A DNA stretch of 64,000 nucleotides, taken from positions 20,314,906-20,378,905 of the forward strand of contig JAPFBE010000002.1 of the NCBI GenBank assembly GCA_034336665.1. Direction: 5' to 3'. Below, piece after piece: positions 1-12,083 of this stretch (positions are counted from its first letter, which is position 1; the number at the start of each line of letters is the position of its first letter). Source of the stretch: Luscinia megarhynchos. Taxonomy: Eukaryota > Chordata > Aves > Passeriformes > Turdidae. A program made the translations under genes and the position numbers. The notes under the pieces are model-generated. The model was not told where the DNA came from. It ran no database searches and worked only from the letters and a program-made list of their open reading frames with translations.

Positions 1-1913
1 ATTACAGATTCCATACAGGATCATATCTCATCTACTTTGCTTAACAAACATATCACGTAGACATATCTATCTTAAGACAGACATGATTATCCATTGCAAA
101 AATGACAGCTATTTTTATGTAAAGCAGAAACTAATGAAGTAAGAAAATGTATTGAGAGATTTTTGGATATGAATTTCTGGATTGCAAGCATGGTGTTTAC
201 ACAGCAGCTGCTTTGCTGGATACTGCCTCACTGATGACTTGTGGCATTGATTTATTGACATTCCCAAACTAGAAATTAAGGTAGCCTCAGGGGAGGATAT
301 CAGCTGACCTGTAAATTGGAACATGTGTTTTGGGTTCTTTTGTTGTGCCTTTTTTCAACAGGACTTCTGACTTCTGCCACTGACTTTTTCCATATAACAC
401 AAAAAAATTCTTCCACATCCCAGATGTACTCAGACTACAACAATAAATTAGGACAATGGACTCATGCTGATTTCCATCAGCGGTAGATCTAGCTCCTGTG
501 GCTGAATTTTTTTTTTCTATACAGCATTAGAAAGAAGAGCTACCTTTTCTTTTTCAACAACTTTTTCCAAAGTCAAGATTAATCTCAAGTAACGAAATGT
601 GAGGTCAGTGAACACTGAATTCTAGCCAGGGTATTAGCAAGCTGGTGAAAGAGCATTCTCACGGAGCTGTGTGCCACATCTGCTGATGTTCCACAACCGA
701 AGAGACTCCCCAAAGTGCCTGTCCGGAATCAGGCCTGCACCAGGTTTCTCCCGGTCTGTCCAACGCTGTGTGAGTCACTCAGCCGCAGGGAGCGTGGGAG
801 CAGGGAGCAAAGGGCAGCGCCCACCGGGAATGCAGCCAGGCCACGACTGACAGCCACGCTGGGCCCAGATGGCTTGGCACGGCGTTTGCACAACCTCACC
901 GTGAGGCAAGGCTGCTGCCTGTCTTCACACTGGCAGAATCCATCCCATGATGGGGCCTGATACCGCAGGCAAACAAAATGATGATGATAATTCTGTCATC
1001 CAGGCAGCTTATGAAGCATCTGCTAGGCATCTTTGAGGGGCAGAAATGGTATTTCTGGAGCAGCAGAAAGCTGAAGCCAGGAGCAAGTTCAAGGGAACAA
1101 TTCACATTTAGGATAGTTTCCAGTGGATGTCAGTGCTAAAATCCAGCCACACTTCAGCCACTTCCCGTGGCAGATAGCACAGGCACTTCATGTGTGACCA
1201 GCCCTGGTCCCAGCAAGGTTTGGCAGGTCCCCTGTGAGTGGCTCCACACCTCCTCCTGCATGGTCAGATACCAGTGCTGCTGACTGATAGAGCCCTTGCA
1301 GCACCACACCTGTGCTTGCACTGCAGCTTTTGCCTTGTGGCTGGTGCTGGCAGCTCATCAACAGCATAGTGCCTGGGATAGAGCTGGGAAGCGACACATT
1401 TGGAGGCAAAACACAGTGTCACAGCAGCCATTATCCCAGGGAAGGGTTTCACAGCACCTTCACTCCAGCTTTTATCCTTGCCTCCAGCTTATCATCTGGG
1501 TCACTTCCTGTGCGCTCATACTGACAGGACAACTTAGACAAAACTGCCTTTCAGTTTCATCCTTCCTTTCTAATGAAAAGCCAAAACAAATCCTAAGCAC
1601 TGTATTTTCCTTGCAATTTTTGCACTAAACCATTTGCACACATTACAACTCTGCCTGACTACTCTCAATCAATCCTAATCTGATTTTCCATTCCTGTCAC
1701 ACATGGTTGTATTAGCAAGCACTGTTTTACAGAAAGACCAAGTTCCAGTGTTGGTTTATCATTTTTGGGCCGATGGATGTGCTACTTGTTCCTCATCCCT
1801 CTCCAGTCCTGCAAGATCTGAAACAAAGTGTTTTATCCTCTGAGGCCTTTTGCATTAATCACAGTGCAGCACAGGCAGAACATGAATTGCTCCAAGCAAC
1901 TGCTTGACATGTC
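1..1913. other. intergenic, nothing recognised
   Basis: No repeat family, RNA gene or convincing exon is visible. Short open frames here are of chance length. The tail (about 1865-1928) may belong to the exon-like series described from position 1914. Confidence 0.5.
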
Positions 1914-2636
1914 ATGGAGTCCTTTATGGTAAGCACCTCACTGGCCTTTAGTTTCTCTTCCCAATGCAGATTTACTGCATCTCTGCAACAAGGAAATTGC
2001 AATAGCTTTAATGTGCAAAACCATGCTCAGTCTATTAAAGAGTTTCTTCTTTTCTCCTTTGGTTTTACAGATGCCTACAGCTGTACTCATACCAGGTAAT
2101 TTTTTCTTCCACTGGTATAGATTGTTCTGAAAAGCATCTGTTTGAACAAGCACTGGAAACTAAGGTTTTTGTTTACTCAGTAAACTCTGAATGCATTTGC
2201 ACTGAAACTAGAGCAAAAGGAAAATAGTGGTCTTGATCTTTTCCTCACCACCAAGACCAGAAGGTGATGGAAATCCACAGCCTGTCCCTAGATCCCCACC
2301 TCCAACATCAGACAGAAGAAAACAATTGCCTTCCTTGGAGACTTCACAAAGAATAAAGCTGCAACTTAATAGAATTCTCATACCAGCAGCTTTAGGAATT
2401 ACTCTGTTATTGTTACAGCAAAATCTTCATTGATGCCGAAGGAATTTCATGTGAATGGAAAAGACTGTGAAAAAGAAGCTGAGATAACAGTAGGACACAA
2501 TTCCTCTGTTGCTTCCCCTGCTGCATCTCCAGGGCCTGGTGGTTCAACCAATGCCTTCTCCAGCCTGATGACACCAGCCAGCCTTTCCTTGCTGTTTGCC
2601 CTGGGTTTTCTTGTGACTGTCTTGGCTTCTGGGTAA
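1914..2636 (+). other. candidate three-exon small ORF with a GPI-anchor-like C-terminus
   Basis: Three exon-like pieces join in one frame. The first starts at an ATG at 1914 in good Kozak context (G at -3, G at +4) and ends at 1928 before a gtaagc donor. The second is a 25-nt micro-exon at 2071-2095 between a strong pyrimidine-rich acceptor and a gtaat donor. The third runs from 2419, after ttacag, to the TAA at 2634-2636. Together they give 258 nt, or 85 aa plus stop. The end of the predicted protein has an N-glycosylation sequon (NSS), a Ser/Pro/Gly/Ala-rich stretch and a final hydrophobic run of about 17 residues at the very C-terminus, the layout of a GPI-anchor signal as in small CD24/CD52-type antigens. 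There is no N-terminal signal peptide in this reading, so the true first exon would lie upstream or the whole is chance. Gene identity is unknown. Confidence 0.2.
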
Positions 2637-3319
2637 CTACAGCTGAGAGCCTCCAAGGCTGGGCATGGGAGAGTGCTCATGACTTCAGTGATGGACATCA
2701 GGGTAGGAAGAAAACCTCATGATAAGAATCACATGTCAGCAGTTATTAAGTCATTATACATCACCAAAAAGCAAAGAGAAAGTGAATTTCACAGCTATTC
2801 AGATTTTAGCATTTTAATAGCAACAACTATTTTACTCAAATAATGGTTGTGCTCAGAGAAAAGGCATAGGTCTAAATTTGACCTCCAAAGGTAGAATTCC
2901 CAAATATCCAGAATCAGCCTGGCTGTCTGTGCTTTACAGTGCTCAAAACCAGCCATCAGGGCCCCTTGCAATGACCTGCACCTTCTCCAGCTCTTCCTCA
3001 AGCCAGCCAGGTTTTGCCAACTCCAACCCAAGGTGCCCTGAGCTTGCATGGATCCTGCCTACCTCCCTTAAAAGGGTGTGTGAACAGATCCAGAGTGCCC
3101 CACGGGAAGAGCAGGGGGGAAGCAATTGCAACTTCCTCCTTGCAGAAAAGAAACACCAGCAATTTATTACAAGCTGATGTATGTGAAAGTACTGGCATCA
3201 CAGTGATGGCCTTGCTGCTGAGGTGGAAGGCAAAATACTGTGAAGGGATGTGATGGGGAATACTCTAATTAAAATATTTATAATTTGTAGGGTTATAGTA
3301 AAGGTATTTTATTGGTTTG
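2637..3319. other. intergenic; possible 3' UTR of the preceding candidate
   Basis: AT-leaning sequence with no recognised repeat. An ATTAAA near 3270 could act as a poly(A) signal if the 1914-2636 candidate is transcribed. Otherwise nothing is seen. Confidence 0.3.
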
Positions 3320-3487
3320 GAGCATCAGCAGGAGTCAAGAGACTGAAGCTCTACCCACGATTTGCTATGTAACTTACAAACGTTTACCTTCTCCAACACT
3401 CAGTTTGGATACTTAGAAAAGAAAGAATTAAGAGCAGTAGGAGACACAATACATTAATGCTTGTAAAGTTCCTTCAGATATTGGCTC
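3320..3487 (+). repeat. old MIR/CORE-SINE-like fragment
   Basis: The order of words follows the MIR body in + orientation: a ctctaccca segment, ctatgtaactta, a cctt-rich stretch, cactcagtttgg, then the tail-side word tgcttgtaaagttccttcagat. The copy is heavily diverged. I compared it with the MIR consensus from memory only. Confidence 0.45.
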
Positions 3488-3839
3488 TACAGTAAATTAA
3501 AATATAAATTTTAATGATCTCTTACTTATTGTGAGTGAGATAGATGGAAGCAAGGCCTCTGGGTAACCTTAAGGTATTGCTTTCACTTCATACTAACAAT
3601 TTATTAACGTTCTTTCATTTCCATTTCCCAAATCCATTGTAATTTACTCTGAAACATTTCTGAGTAGGCACAGTCTTATATTCAAAGAAAGGTGTCCTGT
3701 CCCCAGAAGGGCCAGAAACGCTGGCCCGTGATGAGAGGAGCAGGTTTTTAACAATTTATAAAGCATTTTCCTACAGTTTAAAGAGGTTTCTCAGTCACCT
3801 CTGCTTGGCAATCTCTCGCCACTCGCACAGAGGAAGGTC

Positions 3840-4095
3840 CCTGGCTGCACCTCCCGGCACAAGGCCTGGCCGGAGCGCGTTGTGCGCTCAGCCTGGCCGC
3901 CGAGCGGGGCTGCCGGCGGTGCCGAGCTGAGCTTCATCAGGCAGCGCTTTTACGAGGTGGGCTGCAGCACACGGGGGACAGGCACGGCACTCCAGATTTA
4001 CGGCAGCCCGGTGCCGGGCTGGCAGCGCGGCGCATTCGCACAGCAAAAGCCGCATGGCGAGAGAGCCCTGCCGAAAAAACACCCGGCATCCCACG
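3840..4095. other. isolated CpG-dense patch
   Basis: A roughly 250-bp block rich in CpG and GC inside AT-leaning intergenic sequence. It supports an open frame on + (3882-4316) whose product I do not recognise. It contains one copy of a short dispersed repeat (3948-4000). It could be an unmethylated regulatory patch, an old GC-rich retro-element piece or an unannotated exon; nothing in the sequence decides. Confidence 0.4.
3948..4000 (+). repeat. short dispersed repeat, copy 1
   Basis: About 53 bp, starting ttttacgaggtgg and ending ccagattta. The first 32 bases match positions 8997-9028 with only three transition differences, and the last nine bases also match. The family is not recognised. 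Confidence 0.55.
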
Positions 4096-4099
4096 AGGT

Positions 4100-6850
4100 G
4101 GGAAGCTCAGAGCTAGGAATTAAAAATCCAGTACTCAGCATGGCAACATTCAGATGGCACCACCTCCCACTCTGCCTGTCTGCTGGGGTCTTTAATCCTT
4201 GGCTGTGGGCTGAAAAAACCTGGCTTTTAGGTACCAGGCTCCAGCATGCACAGGAGGCAGGCACCCATCCCACCAACCCCAGCTCCTCACCACCATCTCT
4301 GTGCCAGCCAAAATGACTGCCTGGAGCAAAACACCCAAAGTCTCCACATGGACATCTATCAAATGGGAAGGGAAATATGGAATGCCTTCAAACCTGCTTT
4401 TAAAAAATATGCTTGTCTCTCTTGCCCGTATCTCCCACCAATGGATGGGTTCTTGTTTGTCTCAGTGAGAACTACAGTTTCAGAGGTATTTTCCAGAAAA
4501 AGCATGGAATTATTAAGAATAGTAGGAATGAAATTGCTATGGTAGAGGTGAACTGATTATGGAGATTTTGTGTAGAGTCAAACTTGGAAAGATCTGGATC
4601 ACAGAGAAACTCAGCCAACACACTCACACAAACACACACACACAACTTTTTAGACTTATTACAGGGAGTGTTCCTTTAGCACAACGTGAAATTCATCCTG
4701 GCAATTACAAGATAGTGGTGTCACATGTATCTATCACTGATTCTCAGTCCCACAGAAGATAGAAGAGCAGATATCTCAAGGGCATTTCTCTACTAGACCT
4801 TTTTCAGGAAGAACTGATCAGGAATCCACTTGGAGAATGGATTATGCTAACCAGAACAAGGAATCCTGTCCCAAAATTAAATAAACAGTTAATTCATATT
4901 GCACTTTACCTTGACACCTTTTACATTAACCTGTAATGTAGATGAACTCAAAATCCTGTCAGACATCAAGGATTGCAATGCTCAGCCAGCCTCTGTGCAC
5001 CCTCACAGGCCAGAGGTATTCACATATAATTTTTTTCCTGCCTGCCAGAGCAATCTTCAGATACAAAAGAGCCCAGACAAGGTTTCTGAGGATCAAAGGG
5101 CACTTGGTCCCTGGCTTTCTGGGGCAACCTTTACTACAACCCCTTTTCCACAGCAATGTCCTCTGCATCATGACAGAAAAGGAAAGCAAGAAACCCCTAA
5201 AGAAGGCACTTCTACTGGGTAAAGAGAATTTTTGCTTTTTTGTCTTGGTCTGAATTTGCTCTGTGCTATCAAAGGGGACTGAAACCACCTAAATGAGCCT
5301 TAGCTCCAGTCCCAAATTGCAATAATGCTGTGGCTCAGACAGCAGATACCTTTGTTTCAGCAGCCCGAGTTCGATTATCTCATCCAAGAACTGTGTAAGA
5401 CTACTGTAATTTAACAAGGAAACACTTTACACAGATACTGTGGCCTGATCTGGTTTGCTCTAATCAGGATTAATGCTGTCCCAGGGCAACCTGGAAAAAT
5501 TCAGGTTTGCACAGAAGCACTAGGTTTCAACAAACCAAATCCAGGACTCAGGCAGCAAGTATTACCATTCTGGCACCTCCTGCTAAACAAAACTAGCTCT
5601 GCTAACAGTCTTGCAAAATAACCTCACTTTTTTTCTTGTCTGTCCTCTCCTGACCTGGGATGTCTACAAGGCATGTGGAGGAGCTCACACCTGTCACAGA
5701 TACCTGCAGCACAGCTGCTCCCCTCACAGCCATACCCAGCATGTCATCCCTGTGAGGTGCCACAAAATGTGCTCACCTGGGGAACCTCTGGGAGCCAGTT
5801 AGCTCAGCAAAGCACGGTGATAATGGCACTTGCCCTCCTAATTTTGTTTCTTGAAGCTCAGCACACTCAGCTGTCTAAACCTACTGCAAGCCAGCTGAGG
5901 TGCCCGTGACAAGTCACTCCATCCAGGTGCAGCTCCAGAGCTCATCCAGCAGGCAGCTGTTTCACACTGAGAACATCAGGCTGCCATGAGTGCCAGAGCA
6001 GACCCATGGCAAAGAAGAGTCCTGGAGCTGCTGCCTGCTGTGCCTGTGCCAAAAAGCAGCACCTCTCCCAGGGAGAAGGTCAGGCTGGTGCCAGGAAGTA
6101 CTGTGGAGGAGCAAGGGCTGCCAGCATAAGCTGGAGTCACTGTGGGTGATGTCCATGCACCCCATTGCACCCCACTGCTCCCACCATTCACTCAGAGTTT
6201 CAGCAGAGCCTGAAACTGTGCTCCAGCTCGTGAAAAGTATTCCAAACCAGGACCATCCAGTGAAATGTCACTGCAAAAATGATAATAGAGATAAGTGTTA
6301 CAAATGGCAGAATCTGGCCAAAGCAGAACATGGACAACTTACCTACTGTGAAACAAATGGACAAGAGAACTTTTATGAGCTTTACAGCTGGAATCTATTG
6401 TTTCACTATTCAAAATACTTTTCCCCAACTACCAAAAGTGACTATGATCAAAAAAGTTTGCTTCCTGTTAAAAAATTTGGTTTCCTCAGTGTCTTTCAGG
6501 ATAAAACCTTCTTGTAAGAATTGGAAGACCAATGTCCTGCCCTCGATATGATATTTTGGGATAAGTTTTGGAGCTGACTCTCAGTGCAGATCTTGAACCT
6601 CTCAGCCTCTGGGCTTTTTATATTTGGAGTGTGAGTCAGTCCCATCTACAGTGAAAGAAAGTCCAGCCATGAAGTTTGATGCAGATACGGAGTTATGGGT
6701 GGATCAATCCAATCCAGCAGCACGATGATATTTTAGAGATAGATTTTAGCTGCTTCATACCACAAGACTGAGAATTTTCAGTTCAAAACCCTCCAAAATA
6801 CTTTAGGTGACAATCAGTGACAATTTTCATACTACTCTTTTGTGGAAAAG
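4100..6850. other. intergenic, nothing recognised beyond a CA microsatellite
   Basis: No coding exon or known repeat is seen apart from a short CA-rich run at 4619-4644. A 175-codon open frame at 5990-6517 (+) has no recognisable domain or codon pattern and is taken as chance. Confidence 0.4.
4619..4644. repeat. imperfect (CA)n microsatellite
   Basis: Alternating CA units with small interruptions, about 26 bp. Confidence 0.75.
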
Positions 6851-6854
6851 AAAG

Positions 6855-7170
6855 GTTTAGTGATTCTCAGCCTTGAGAAAAGCAGGCTCAGGGAAATCTC
6901 ATCACTGAATATGAATACCTGATAGCAGGGTGAAAAGAAGATTGAGCCAGGCTCTTCTCAGTGCAGCCCAGTGATAGGACCAGGGATTTTGACACAAACT
7001 GAAACACTTGAGATTCCCTCTGAACATTAGGAAACACTTCCTTTCTGAGAGGTAGCAGAAGATGGGAATGGTGAGTTTGTGGTGTGTCTAGCCTTAGAGG
7101 TACTGAAAAGCCATCTGCTTCTGGACAACTGGCTCTAGGTGGTCCTACACAAGCAGGTGGGTCTGGAAAA
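6855..7170 (+). mobile_element. CR1 LINE fragment, 3' part, sense orientation
   Basis: The typical avian CR1 3' region can be followed in order: a cagccttgagaaaagcaggctcaggg segment, a gtgataggac segment, a ttccctctgaacattaggaaacacttcct segment, then the ggacaactggctctaggtggtcctac segment followed by an aagcaggtggg tail. It is old and 5'-truncated and lacks the terminal octamer repeats. CR1 is the dominant LINE of birds, which supports the taxonomic call. There is no intact reverse transcriptase frame. Confidence 0.8.
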
Positions 7171-7327
7171 CAAAATTCCCCTAAGGCATGAAATAGAGCA
7201 GGATCAGCTGCTCACTGAAAGTGCTCAAAATAAACCCAGAAAAACTCAAAACAGCCAAATCACTGCATAGACACAGATATGGGAAAAACACGTGTCCACT
7301 GAGGGAAAAGCAGCAGCACCATGAATG

Positions 7328-7850
7328 CAAATGAAAACTGAGGGTTGTTGGGTTGTTGTTGCTGGGGTTTTTTAAGAGTTGAGTAGTTATTAGTTGCTAT
7401 AAAGTTGTTTATTGTAAAGGTACATTAGTTTTGAAAGGTAAAGAGTTATAAGTGTTAAACTTTATGTTAAAAATTTTTTGGTATAGACGTTTTAAATAAA
7501 AGTAAAGTTTTAATTAGAAGTAGAAGCTGCTTTTGTTGAGGCCTCAGGAGGGCTGAATATGTTGTTGCAGATTTTATTTTTTTTTGGGCAATGATGATGG
7601 TGGCGAGAAAGAAAAGTGAGAGAGTAAGAGTGTGTTTTTATTTAATGCATAGATTTTTATATATAAATTACTTAATAAGTTAAAAACACGAGTTTGAATT
7701 ATTTTTTAATTTATTAGAATTTAAGTTTTTTCAGCACATTAGTTTACATGTAAACTACATATACAGTTTATTTTGTTTTATTTTAAAAATGTAAGTAATA
7801 TTTTATTATATTCTTATTATGTTTATGTTTTTGGAGCCTTTGTGGAGACT
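7328..7850. other. C-depleted, AT-rich strand-asymmetric tract
   Basis: By eye the + strand holds roughly 30 C in about 520 bases, and only about 7 between 7331 and 7500, while G stays several-fold commoner. The sequence is made of T/A/G words such as ttgttgggttgttg and runs directly on from the CR1 fragment. It could be a decayed LTR or retro-element, or a deaminated insertion. No family is recognised. Confidence 0.55.
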
Positions 7851-8996
7851 TGTTTTTTACACTGGTATTTAGGATTATGTTTTTCAGCCTGCACTGAAGC
7901 TTGTTGATCTCTCTCTGAGGAACTCACCCACCACCACCACCCTCCCCGTTTCTGCTGGCCCAAAGCGAGGAGATGCAGCTCGGAACTCAGCCATCCCCTC
8001 CCTGACAGGCGAATTTGGAGCCCAGGGGCTGCAGGCAGAGAGCAAAGCACTAGAGGGCACCAGCAGGATGGCTGGAGCTCACCAACCTGCTTCGCTGAGG
8101 ATTAAGCCCTTCTTTCCTCTTTAATTTAAAAAAAATTAAAGAAATTTAGCCCCCTACCAGAAAGCAACACACACCTTTCTTCTGCACAGTCACGAGGAAC
8201 CTTCTGTGACAGAGCAAAATTGGGTTCTAAGACCCTGACAGAGTTTTTGACAAGTCCTCACAGCTCTGAGGAGTGGCACAAAATTCCCCAGGCACAGACA
8301 CGAGGGGGACTTCAGACAGCCTGGGCAGCACGGCTTCCTTACAAATAGGAAAAGTGCTTATGTAGCAAAATCTGGAATTTGTTGTATTAGGAACCTGGTG
8401 TAAGGAAAGGCAACCAAGGAAACGAAGGCAGATAAAAGATGGATTCTTCAGCACTGCAGCAGGTGCTGCTCTGGCACCCTCGGGATCCAGGGCCATGGCT
8501 CTGCAGTAGCACAGGCTGTTCCACCACACCCACACACAGGGACTGATCGCCCCAGAGAGTCCTGTGCCAGCACAGGGACCCCCCGAGCTGTCACCTGCCT
8601 GAGGCAGCTGCTCACTGCTCCAGGTTCCTCCCAGGGGTCACCCCAGCCAGCACAGAGCATCCCTGATTTGTCATTCTCAACCAACACACCCCCCCAGCCA
8701 AACCACCTTCCCCAGGCTGCTTCCACTCCTCTGCAGGCATCACCTGTCCTGTCAAGTCTCATCTTTTTTTTCTCTGCACATATGCACTCTGGGGGTGTAT
8801 CAGCACCAGGAACACCCTCTCCCCTGTCCCCACAGGAAGGCAGGAGAGCTGCACTGGCAGGCACAGCTGTTCCCCACCTCCCTGTCACCTCCAGCCTCCA
8901 CCTTCAGGGACCAGGAGTGGGTTTATGTGCTTGCTGCTAGGCCTGGGCTGAGCAGAGACTGCCAATTGTACTGCACTGTACTTAATTATGTAGTAG

Positions 8997-9050
8997 TTTT
9001 ATGAGGTGGACTGCAGCACACAGGGGACCAACGTGAGACCACCAGATTTA
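8997..9050 (+). repeat. short dispersed repeat, copy 2
   Basis: Matches copy 1 at 3948-4000: the first 32 bases differ by three transitions, then about a dozen bases diverge, then ccagattta matches again. Spacing between the matching blocks is conserved to within one base. Confidence 0.55.
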
Positions 9051-11644
9051 TTGCACTTTAACTTTGAGCTGACAGTATAACAGGCTCTAAGAGGTAAGTA
9101 CTCAGTGCTTTATTCACTGATCTTTTGCCCTCTCCCTATATTTTCGTACAACTTTTTGGGACCTGTCTGGGATGATGGGAAAGATCTCGAATAGTGAATA
9201 AAAGAAGAGAAAGGTAAGTAAATGGACAGATACAGAGAGCCAAAATATAGGAGAGGGGTGAAAAAAGAGGAGGAGAGGCAGCTTTTTGCATAAACCAGGT
9301 GCTCCAGGCCCTGAGTTACCACGTTATTTTCTTTGTCAGCAAAGGCAATTCCCCTGGAGATGCTGATGGCTGCAGCCCTGTGGGACTCCTAGCTATGTAC
9401 TCATTCCTTAATAGCAACATTTATACAAGAGTTACATCTTGGGGGTTTTCAGTTGGGAGCAGCCCCCTGTCACTGCCATTCCAATGAGATGTGGCTGAAG
9501 GAGTTACTCCAACAGGACGTTTTCACCAGCATCCTTTGACGACATGTACTGGATTTAGCCACATGTGCTCAGGGTTTGAGGAAAAAAAATACTGCCTGGT
9601 TTGGGAGCGTGGTTGGCTGTATGCACCAGGAGAATGGAAAAATCATCACACTTCTTTTTTTCTTTTTGTTTTTTTATCTGCACTTGTTCAATATTTAAAA
9701 TATTGCTTTGAATCTATACAGATTTTCAGTTATTGGACCACTTGGATTTTTAAACCTCACTGACTCTCAGCCAGACTGCCTCCGTCTGCATTGAAAGGAG
9801 CCATTCTTCTTCTTCTTCTTTCCCCTTTTTTTTTTTCTTTCCTTCAGTGAAACTGGAGCCTTTCCCTTCCCGTAACTTTCAGCTGGCTGAGCCATTCCTA
9901 GATCTCTGCATTTTTCACTTTCCAGCCTGACCCCCAGGACTTTGGGAGACGCGTAAGAGAAGTTATGTGACACATTGGCTGCAGTGAAAAGCTCTGCAGC
10001 TGAAGGGAAAATGCTACAGATGTCAAAATAAAATAAAACAAAGTTTCACATCTAGGAGGAAAAAGTAGGGTGAAAATGTTCTGTGAGGAATGGTACTAGC
10101 TCCAAACTAGTGGAAAAGCACAGAAACAGAGGAAAGTTGTACTGTGTAAGAAATAAAGTGCATGTTCCTTTTTCATTACCCTTGCTTTTTCTAGAACACC
10201 ACTCGTAACTGTTTTACCTGTCTCAAATACAATTATAAAGAAATAATCACATTATTAGAAAATAATCCAATTGGGTTAAAATTGTAATTTTAAACTAGTT
10301 CAAATTAGCAGATGTAAATTGTAACCAACACTTTATAGGGAACAGCACATTTTGCTTGGAAAAGTAAATGTGTACCATTATTGCAGTGGGGATAAAATTA
10401 TTAGACTGCTTAGAACTGCTTAGAGGGCTTAAAAACAGTCCCAGAGCATGCTATCAAATATGAGATCACAAAAAAACCATCAAAATTTTCATGAGATTTA
10501 ATGTTTGAGAAAGTTTATTAAAATCCCTGGCATGTCTTATGGTTTTTAGTGCTGATTCATTGCAAAAATACTGTCAAAAAAGGAGCTCTTAGTTTATATG
10601 GTGCTATGCAGAAGAGATTCACAAAATCAATTTCTCAACCAAACATGATAAATAAATTCCCTTGAGCCGTACACAGCCCAAATGTGGAAAATCACATTTT
10701 TCTCTATCCTTTTCAAAGAGCAAATATTCTTAGATGCTGTTTCAGCTAGAATAAAGATAAATCTCTCCGTTCCTCCACCTTAGTAAAAAGATAGAAATAG
10801 TACTGGGATTTTCTTTAATGAAAAAGAGTTTTGAAACACTTCTCCAGTAAAACACCAGTATACCATCCTGTAATTTTATTTTTGGAATTACCTGGGGAAA
10901 GACCTTTACTGACCTTATCACAAAAACAAAAGAGGCATTTTTGTTGGTCAGTTATTGCCAGGATATTTATACTGTAATATGTTTAGGCCTGGAGCTGCCT
11001 CTCACCATGTATTTATATGATTTGCAGCTCAAAAGAACCCTGATTTGTGTGAGGCACCTGGCTGGTATAGGAATATGTATGATGAATAGTAAAAATAAAC
11101 TAAATCCCTTAACAGGTGATCCTATATCCCTGTAAAGGTTTATGGGAAAACTTTTAATACTCTGCTGCCTCGTCTGACATGATTTTGACCCTACCATGCC
11201 AGATCTGCTAATATTGAAATTTAGGAAGGAAAAAGAAGAAAAAACAGAAATTTGAATTATTTACATTAGTTAATAAGAAGTTGGTAAACAAGATAGCTTT
11301 CAGTCTTTCCAGGATTCTTATTTTATTCAACTTTGCACAGATCACAGTGACAGACACAGTTTCGAAGAAAAAAAAAATAAGACAGAGATTTCTGCAAGAA
11401 TTAAACAGAAAAAACTGTTTGACCCAAAGTTCATTAACGAGATCTTACTTAACTTATCAGTATGCAACAGATGAGAAGGAGAACTTTTAAACGGCGGTGA
11501 AAACATCTTTAAATTTTCCACTGAGCACCTTCACGTGTGAAAAGGTTGCGCTGCACCTCGCTGCTAGACGCTTCTGTCAGTAGCACAGGTTAAATGGCAG
11601 GAGCACAGAGCAGAGCCCTGCATGCCAACCCGCACACGCAGCAC

Positions 11645-11672
11645 CCGTCCCGTCCCGTCCCGTCCCGTCCCG
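11645..11672. repeat. (CCGTC)n short tandem repeat
   Basis: About five consecutive cgtcc units. Confidence 0.8.
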
Positions 11673-12028
11673 GCTGGAAGGTGTCACCTATCCATCAGTG
11701 CCTCGGAAGTGCGAGATAAGCGGACGAAGGAAAGCGCCAAGGCACGATTAGGTAATCTCTTTCCTTTACGAAATGGTTTCTCACACTGGGAAGATGAATG
11801 GGACTCCAAAAAGCACGTGCCCTCTCCTGTCGGTAGCAAAACATTTTTTTTTCCGAAAGCAGGCGTCCCACAGCTCTCAAATTCCTGGGCACAGAGGACG
11901 CGCTTCCCGTTGAGAGAATCCCGCAGATAAGCATCCCCATCACCCAGCAGCTATTTTGTGTCCCTCCCACGCCCGTCTGCTACAGTGACATGTTGTTTCT
12001 CATCTTCCACTTGTCCCGTTGCACTCAC

Positions 12029-12083
12029 CGGGGCATTTGTGAACGATTTGGATCTGCATCTCAATGATATCTTTCAGCACCAC
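12029..12083 (-). other. orphan coding-like 55-nt exon candidate
   Basis: On the minus strand a 55-nt segment lies between an acceptor (taatttttacag, with pyrimidine tract) and a near-consensus donor (gtgagtgcaac). One frame is open; the other two contain stops. The open frame gives 18 residues beginning VVLKDIIE and ending IVHKCP plus one base, an amphipathic-helix-like pattern ending in a Cys, with coding-like codon choice. I do not recognise the gene. A very loose resemblance to a helix in FLT3-ligand-type helical cytokines exists, but it is far too short to count as homology. Neighbouring exons were not identified, so it may be an isolated chance splice pair. Confidence 0.3.

Larger units (their letters stand above)
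7851..12028. other. intergenic with a CpG-enriched end
   Basis: 7851-11490 is ordinary sequence without recognisable genes. It includes the second copy of the dispersed repeat and an AT-rich stretch at 10000-11480. 11490-12028 is richer in CpG and has a short CCGTC tandem array, so it could be a weak CpG island or regulatory patch. Confidence 0.35.

Noticed and set aside
5360..5380. gagttcgattatc, resembling a tRNA B box
   Set aside because: Does not match the B-box consensus fully and no A box or cloverleaf fits around it.
7928..8028. 101-nt minus-strand exon-like segment
   Set aside because: Splice signals are good and phase fits the 12029-12083 candidate, but the product ends in a simple-sequence Trp run and shows no domain; kept only as a note in that finding.
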